Made by a program: the position numbers and the translations under genes | Origin: Patiria pectinifera | Taxonomy: Eukaryota > Echinodermata > Asteroidea > Valvatida > Asterinidae | DNA: 64,000 bases | Direction: 5' to 3' | Assembly (NCBI GenBank): GCA_029964075.1 | Contig: CM057147.1 | Span: 25,937,513 to 26,001,512 of the forward strand | The notes under the pieces: generated by a model | Seen by the model: the letters and a program-made list of their open reading frames with translations, nothing else | What the model was told of the DNA's origin: nothing | Databases searched by the model: none | Part shown: one piece after another, positions 58,292-64,000 of the stretch | Layout of the letters: each line of letters starts with the position of its first letter | How positions within the stretch are numbered: position 1 is the first letter of the stretch

Positions 58292-60123
58292 AAATAATGA
58301 AAAAAAATCCAAACAAATTACATAGGGGAACTGAATATATTTTCTTTTAATCAATACAAGGCATAAAGAACTTGACTGGACTGATGATCATATGTAATCA
58401 AAGGTCATAACTTCTCTGATGATTTCTGAGTTTGAAATTCAACATTTTTAGTACTGAATTTTCAGAACTGGAAACGAGCATGGCAAGCATTTTGTTAGTA
58501 AACCATTTTACACCTACATGTAATATCAAAGCTTTTGCGAGCATATCCGAGTCAAGGAAAACATGGTAGCTGGTAGCTGGTACCCGGGACAAAGTACCTA
58601 GTACCTGGTACCTTGCATGAGTGTGATGAGTGTGATGCTATGCACAGTTTTTTCACAGGTCTACACTTACCAAAAGAATGGAAGACTAAAGAAGTGGTAG
58701 ACACTAGTGATCCAGTCCCTGGACATGTGACTCCAGATAGGGGTGTAAATCACGCCGGGGTGGAGCGACACAGAGGTGACATCGGTGGATTCCAGACGCC
58801 TGGCCAGCTGCCGGCTGAAGAGGACATTGGCAAGCTTGCTCTGAAAGTAATCCTTCAGGTACGGGTACAGAACGGGACTCTTTCCACTGGGGTCCTCATG
58901 TGTGAAGTCCAAGGGAACGGACGCCCATCTGTGCCCTATGGAGGAGACGGTGACCACCCGGCTGGGGGCGCTCTTCTTCAGCAGGTCCAGGAGGAGATTG
59001 GTCAGCAGGAAGTGGGCGAAGTGGTTGATGCCGAAGACGGGATGGAAGTTGTCCTTGGTGACGTCACCCTCTTTGGCAAATCCAATACCTTGCAATTAAA
59101 GGGTAGGTTTTTTGTAAATCAGACCGGACTCAAAAGAGCTTAGAAATCTATCAGGGGCAGTAGGCCCATGGTGTGAGCTTCTGGATGATGACGATGCCTA
59201 GCGACGATGTCCAGTCAAGTTTCTGAAATTCTGAGATTCTGGGAAGGAAAGTGCGGACTGAATCAGGCTATGAGCTGTACTCAGACTTTACCCAACAAAA
59301 TTCTCCAATTCCATCAGGCAAAAGGAATAATCCACAATATTTCGCTGCACAGAAATGAGAGCTCCAAATTATTGGATTACCATTTGTTCAGTAGCGGTAC
59401 TAGACAAGGAAAGGTGGGGGGGGGGGGAGCAAGGAAGGAATTTGACCCAGGATACCTTTATTTTAAACTTCTTTTGTTAATTACAAAATGGTCTTTATAA
59501 TGTCATCAAGTGACGACTGTAGTTTAACACAGGTAGCACCTATGCTCAACGCTTGGAAACAAGACTTTCGATTGCACCCCAATACCAATAGCCCGAATTT
59601 TGTAGAGTCTGATGCCACCACTACTTTACATGGTGCTACCACACAGAATCCATAAAGTTTAGACTCACCGGCATTGTTGATCAGAATATCCAATCTGTCT
59701 TCATTTTCAACGATCTTGCTCGCAAACTCTCTGACAGACTACAGGCTGGCTAGATCCAGGTGGCGCACCACGACCTCCGAGTTGCCCGTACGCGTCTTGA
59801 TCTCCTTGGCGGCGTCTTCGGCCTTCTGGAGATTGCGACAGGCGAGGATGACTCTAGCGCCTCGCCCGGCCAAGTCCAGGGCCGTTACTTTGCCGATACC
59901 TGAATTGGCCCCTAATGTACAAGAAAACTTGTACATTATTCCCAATTTTGCACAACAGGAATAGTATCTGCGCCTGAATTGCACCAAAAACAATATATAT
60001 AATGCCTTCAGTTCCCCTCCCCTGGAAAATTGGTGCACCCTCAGCTCAGGTGCCCCCCAGAACTTAAGTTTTACCAGTCTGATATCCATACTAACAAAAG
60101 TTAGGGTATGTGCACAGGGCGTC
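58285..60123 (-). repeat. Segmental duplicate of the RDH-7 locus
   Basis: This block matches about 53000-56440 (RDH-7 intron 3 to intron 1), less the two insertions in RDH-7. Shared intron landmarks include TACATAGGGGAACTGA and GGTGGGGGGG. The edges cut through the exon 4 acceptor on one side and intron 1 on the other, so only the middle of the gene was copied or retained. Confidence 0.8.
58671..59911 (-). pseudogene. RDH-8: broken duplicate of RDH-7 (exons 2 and 3 only)
   Basis: Exon 2 (59911-59669) and exon 3 (59088-58671) keep the exact lengths (243 and 418 nt), splice sites and most codons of RDH-7. Exon 2 has an in-frame TAG at 59739-59741 where RDH-3 reads CAG (LASLQSV), truncating the product before NNAG. 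Exon 1 is gone: homology to RDH-7 stops at about 60123, just before a transposon insertion. Exon 4 is gone: homology stops within the intron 3 acceptor at about 58285. Exon 3 otherwise retains N, S and YFQSK, so loss is recent. Intron 2 (580 bp) lacks the transposon found in RDH-7. It cannot encode a functional enzyme. Confidence 0.85.
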
Positions 60124-60135
60124 ATGCATCCTGAC

Positions 60136-61832
60136 TATGGCACGCCAAAGCGGAATTTATTCAACCCTGCACGGCAACTGCCAACATTATAAAATACATC
60201 ACAACTTTTTTGAAAAGTATGTCAACATTGTAAAATATATGTCAACATTTTAAAAAATATGTCAACATTGTAAACAATATGTTAACATTTCAAAAACGTA
60301 TGTCAACATTTTAAAAAATATATGTCAACATTTCACAAACGTATGTCAACTTTTCAAAAATATATGTCAACTTTTTAAAAAATACATGTCAACATTTCAA
60401 AAATATATGTCAACATGTTTAAAAAAAATATATGTCAACATTTTAAAAAAAATGTCAACATTAAAAAAAAAAATATTTGTTCTGATTAATTAACTAGAAA
60501 TTACATGTCAACATTGCCAAAACTACCTACCACTTGTTGACAAATATATGTGTCAACCCATCCTGATACAAAGTTCACCTAAAATACGTGTCAACATTTC
60601 GTCCAAAAATATGTGTCAACACAACCCGATGAAAAATATATGCCAACATTCACGTGACCGCCACGACATGCGCGAAGTATGCTGCGCTAGCACCCGGTGT
60701 CACGGTCTCACTTCTCCGGCGTGCTGGATTCTCCGGGTGAATGCGGCGGATAATTTAGCACGTTACAGTGCACGTTACATGAGCACGATACATGCTCATG
60801 TGTCCGCTGTGCTTACTTTTCTTCGGGCGGTGCTATAGAGTCTACCAAGTCCACCCAAGAGGGTGCAGTGAACTAATTCAAGTGAGAATTTCTACGCGAG
60901 CTGATTAGCATAAAAAAAGTGACCCCACAGTTTCTTTTGAAAACGGAGACAGTTTGGCTAAAAAAACCCGGTGGAATTGTGTAAATATAGCCAAGGATCA
61001 ACTGCCTGGTTTTTTGGCTTCCATCTGAGGGCAGGCTTGATAAAATTACGGTTGAAAAATGGGTCCTAAAAATGCCACTTGTAAAACGGCTACATGCAGG
61101 CTTGGGAACTATCACTTTTCGGGAGGTGATTTTGTTTTGGTGTGAATATTTAAAAATGTAATCGGCTAATCTACCCAAAATTGAAAAAGAAATGAAAAGA
61201 TGAAGTACCAGACAATAATTTAATTTTTGTTTGAGAAACCCCAGTGATGACGGCTTGCATGTTATTTGGCCCAGAACTTTGTTGATGTTACACTGTTTTC
61301 AATGGGGCTTGAATTGGTTCAGTGCACCCCTAAGGGAATTTTTGGAACCAGACTAAAGCTGCTGCAACCTCATTCCGCCGAGAGCTAGATATCCGCCGAG
61401 AGCCGAGAATCTTGATATAGCTTGTATTCATAGATTTTTAAAAATGTTGACATATTTTTTTTATAAAAGTTGACATATTTTTTTAAAATGTTGACATATA
61501 TTCTTTTAATGTTGACATAAGTTTTTGAAATGTTGACATATTGTTTACAATGTTGAAATATTTTGTTTTTAAAAGTTGACACATTTTTTTTTAAATGTTG
61601 AAATATATTTTTTAAATGTTGACATATTTTTTAAATGTTGACATATATTTTAAAAATGTTGACATAAGTTTTTGAAATGTTGACATATATTTTTTAAAAT
61701 GTTGACATACGTTTTTGAAATGCTGACATATATTTTACAATGTTGACATACTTTTCAAAAAAGTTGTGATGTATTTCATAATGTTGGCAGTTGCCGTGCA
61801 GGGTTGAATAAATTCCGCTTTGGCGTGCCATA
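60136..61832. mobile_element. 1.7-kb foldback transposon with 6-bp target duplication
   Basis: Flanked by CCTGAC at 60130-60135 and 61833-61838. Ends are inverted: TATGGCACGCCAAAGCGG outermost, and the identity continues for about 110 bp through CCCTGCACGGCAACTGCCAA. Inside each end is a field of about 20-bp units of the type ATATGTCAACATTTTAAAAA (about 60210-60660 left; inverted at about 61430-61750 right). The centre (about 60660-61380) is unique and non-coding. Superfamily is not assigned. Confidence 0.85.
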
Positions 61833-61839
61833 CCTGACC

Positions 61840-63587
61840 ATGGCGGACGAAGGACCTATCATCATGACGGACAAGGTAAGAACAAATGTTGGATCTTTGC
61901 CACAAGAACAAATGACAAAGCTACCGAGGACATGAGAAAGGAAGGAAGACGTGTGTGGTAGCATGGTGGTAGTATCAGCAAAATTGCACAGGCAGTCCTC
62001 ATCAATAGGGTCAAATATTCAGACACTGTAAAAATGTCCACTGCTTTCGAAATTTGAGTTTCGTTTCTCATATGCAGTACAGTCAAATTCAGGGTGACCG
62101 TAAGGTCAGAGCCAAATTCTGCTAAATGCACCTCGAAAATCTGCCAGATTTATCAAAAATCTGTCAGATTTATCAAAAATCTGCCAAATTCCCCCAAATT
62201 ACTCGAAATACACTTAAAATCACATGCAGATTGGTAGTATTGCCTTAATTAAGATTCAAATTACACAATAAACAATCTAGTCACATAAAGATGTTTTGGT
62301 AAATTTTGGGCAAAACGCGGATCCGGCCACGTGAAGACGAAGTCCGTTTCCCAGTGAACCTCGGCACCTAGACAAGCCAACCTGTCCCATTAAGCAAGGG
62401 TTTGTTTGAAATGATTGAGGCTTTTTTAAACAAATGTACACTTTTTTTGTTCAAATTTGCTGTTTTTCTGTCAAATAAACATTTTGCAGAATTCTGCTAG
62501 ATGATCTGCCAAAAAAATCCATTCTGTCAAATTTTCTGTCAAACTCGTTTTTTTAACAAAAATTCTGTCAAAGTTAGCCGAAAATCAGCTAAAACGGTCA
62601 CCCTGGTCACATTATGACATGACATAAATGGGCGGGTTGGTGGGACACTGCGTCCAGCAAGGTAAAAAAGGGGCGTTTGTGAAAATAATTGTATTTGTAT
62701 CAAATAATTAATATGCCTACATGCAGATGCAACATTGTACTAGTATTTAGACACCGACCACTTTGTCAGTTTGTGAATTTGTTGGAAAACCCCGGCCGCC
62801 CATTTTGTTGGATCTGGGAATTCCCGTTTTTGTTATCATGATTTGATTATTTATTTAGCCTATCTAAGTTGGGTTTTTACATGTTTGCTATTTAAGCTAT
62901 TTGTATTCAAAGTCTATGTGAGGCAAAAATATTTTAATAAACATCAGCCCTAAATTTAATATTTGTTTTGGGTCGTCTTATCAAATTTTGTGTAGTATCG
63001 GACACCTCTATTTTTTACTTGTCCTGTTCAAAAGCGAAGGAGTGTCAATTCCAAAATTACTTTTGCAGCCTCCAGCAGTCTTTGTTATTTAGATAATTAA
63101 ACTCTTTAAGGTTCTATAAATTTGATGAATACTTTGGATGAAAATGTGACTTTTTACCTGTTTTTTGCAGTAGTGACGTGCGAGTCACTGAAGTTCAGAG
63201 ACCATTTCCTGTCTATGGAAGTTTTACCCCCATAATTTCCCACATAAAACAGAACCCTGCATTCTTTCTACAAAATTAAGCCTGCTTATATTGAACATGG
63301 TATCTTAGCAAACTGTTCAGGTGAGTCCAAACAAATCAGCGACTTTTCATGCTTTTATCATCGCCAAAATATTAAGTGAAGTCCCGAAACACAGGACTGT
63401 CTTTTTGTTCTCTTATATGGAACAGGGTCCTAAACTGCATGATTACCCCAAATTTATAATTATTCTCCTAATTCCCCAATTTAATTTTGGGACTTCAAGT
63501 TCTTACAGACCCCTGGAGATGTGGATCCAGAACTTGGTCTTACAAATAGTGTACCTCCACCCCCAGCTTACGATGAAATTGCACAAG
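61840..63587 (+). CDS. 5' end of an unidentified gene with a PPxY-type motif (partial)
   Basis: Two exons are proposed: 61840-61875 (MADEGPIIMTDK, good Kozak context ACCATGG, donor AAG|GTAAGA) and 63509-63587 (TPGDVDPELGLTNSV, then PPPPAYDEIAQ, donor AAG|GTATGTG), joined in phase 0 and leaving in phase 1 beyond the window. The acidic, proline-rich start with PPAY is typical of cytosolic tails that bind WW domains of NEDD4-type ligases; that role is inference, and the protein family is not recognised. The intron contains a MITE (62090-62605). The ATG lies one base past the target duplication of the 60136-61832 transposon, so the promoter or 5' UTR has been displaced by 1.7 kb or is supplied by the element. 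It could alternatively be a chance ORF pair. Confidence 0.45.
62090..62605. mobile_element. MITE with CAGGGTGACCGT ends
   Basis: Ends CAGGGTGACCGT and ACGGTCACCCTG are perfect inverted repeats. Inside, ATCTGCCAGATTTATC-like words repeat at the left and CTGTCAAA-like words at the right. It is 516 bp and non-coding, with no clear target duplication. It sits in intron 1 of the proposed gene at 61840. Confidence 0.7.
62606..63508. other. Intronic or intergenic spacer, no feature seen
   Basis: AT-rich, no recognisable coding or repeat feature. Confidence 0.4.
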
Positions 63588-64000
63588 GTATGTGTGTTAA
63601 AAGTCATGTCTCATGTACTGTATTCCCATGTTTGAGCATAACTTTAAAGCTAGCTTAACCAAGAATAGAAGTGCTTGATTCTAGATTGACATGTCAGGGT
63701 TTCCTTTGGAGAGTATTATGAGTTCATTGCATCTAAATGTCAGAAAAAAGAGATCCGGGGAGGGGTAATATTTTTCATGTGAATTTGTAACTGAGATCAA
63801 ATTTAGTCATCTCGGTTTCAAAGGGAAACTCAACGTTGCGGACAGTATACTCTGCCCGTCGTAAGGGAAGAGGTTTCAACAGAGAAGGGGTGTTATGTAG
63901 TGTGACTAGAAGCAGTGAAGGGCGTGATGAAGGACCCAGTATCTCCTGCTCTGGTTCCAAAGTTGCATCATTCACACGCTTCACTGCTGGAATCCCTTCA
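63588..64000 (-). other. Right edge; possible retroelement tail on the minus strand
   Basis: The complement of about 63825-63870 reads CGGGCAGAGTATACTGTCC followed by GCAACGTTGAG, resembling the tail near 3360-3400. The open frame to its right (63984-63775) has no named domain. It may be the 3' part of a retroelement cut by the window edge. Confidence 0.35.

Noticed and set aside
53458-59143. Long + strand open frames opposite RDH-7 exon 3 (53458-53952) and RDH-8 exon 3 (58613-59143)
   Set aside because: They are antisense shadows of GC-rich exons; the minus-strand frames carry the SDR catalytic motifs and splice sites.
60200-60660. TATGTCAACATTT units as a CRISPR-like array
   Set aside because: Units are directly adjacent A/T-rich satellite variants without unique spacers, in a eukaryotic foldback transposon.

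Overview
The window is eukaryotic genomic DNA: multi-exon genes with GT..AG introns, GC-rich exons in AT-rich introns, and abundant class I and class II transposon debris. The organism is not identifiable with certainty. The mix of CR1/L2-like and RTE/Jockey-like LINE 3' ends, a tRNA-type SINE, a THAP-transposase/YqaJ-nuclease DNA transposon and many foldback MITEs, together with an RDH11/12-type gene expansion, suggests a marine invertebrate, probably a non-vertebrate deuterostome (inference). The core of the window is a tandem array of short-chain dehydrogenase/reductase (SDR) genes of the retinol dehydrogenase 11/12/13 type. Six reconstructed genes lie on the + strand (RDH-1 6733-8976, RDH-2 12527-15580, RDH-3 20088-32339, RDH-4 34294-39112, RDH-5 40399-44123, RDH-6 45430-48180). 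One intact gene lies on the - strand (RDH-7 52804-56677), followed by a broken - strand copy (RDH-8, 58671-59911). All share one four-exon architecture with intron phases 1, 1 and 2. Exon 1 carries a signal-anchor and ends inside the TG of the Rossmann motif; exon 2 is always exactly 243 nt and ends in the NAG motif; exon 3 carries the catalytic Asn, Ser and YxxxK; exon 4 carries the C-terminal domain. Each reconstruction gives an uninterrupted frame of 329-339 codons. RDH-3 to RDH-6 form a close subfamily (shared C-terminus, shared 5' flank, a Trp-Trp after the GxG motif); RDH-4/5/6 arose by recent tandem duplication with a unit of about 5 kb. RDH-7 and RDH-8 are an independent duplicate pair in opposite orientation. 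Mobile DNA fills the rest. Intron 2 of RDH-3 (9.5 kb) hosts two convergent transposon genes: a SWIM/YqaJ nuclease protein (21962-24792) and a three-exon THAP/DDE transposase (30305-27344), each with one frameshift, plus a decayed older copy. Comparing paralogous introns gives empty/filled insertion pairs for several elements: a TTAA-target MITE in RDH-6, and two elements with 9-bp target duplications in RDH-7, one of them exactly on the exon 2 splice acceptor. At the right end a + strand gene of unknown function begins (61840), its start codon lying one base beyond the 6-bp target duplication of a 1.7-kb foldback element. The array genes are predicted to encode membrane-anchored NADP(H)-dependent retinoid or lipid-carbonyl oxidoreductases; nothing in the sequence fixes their individual substrates.
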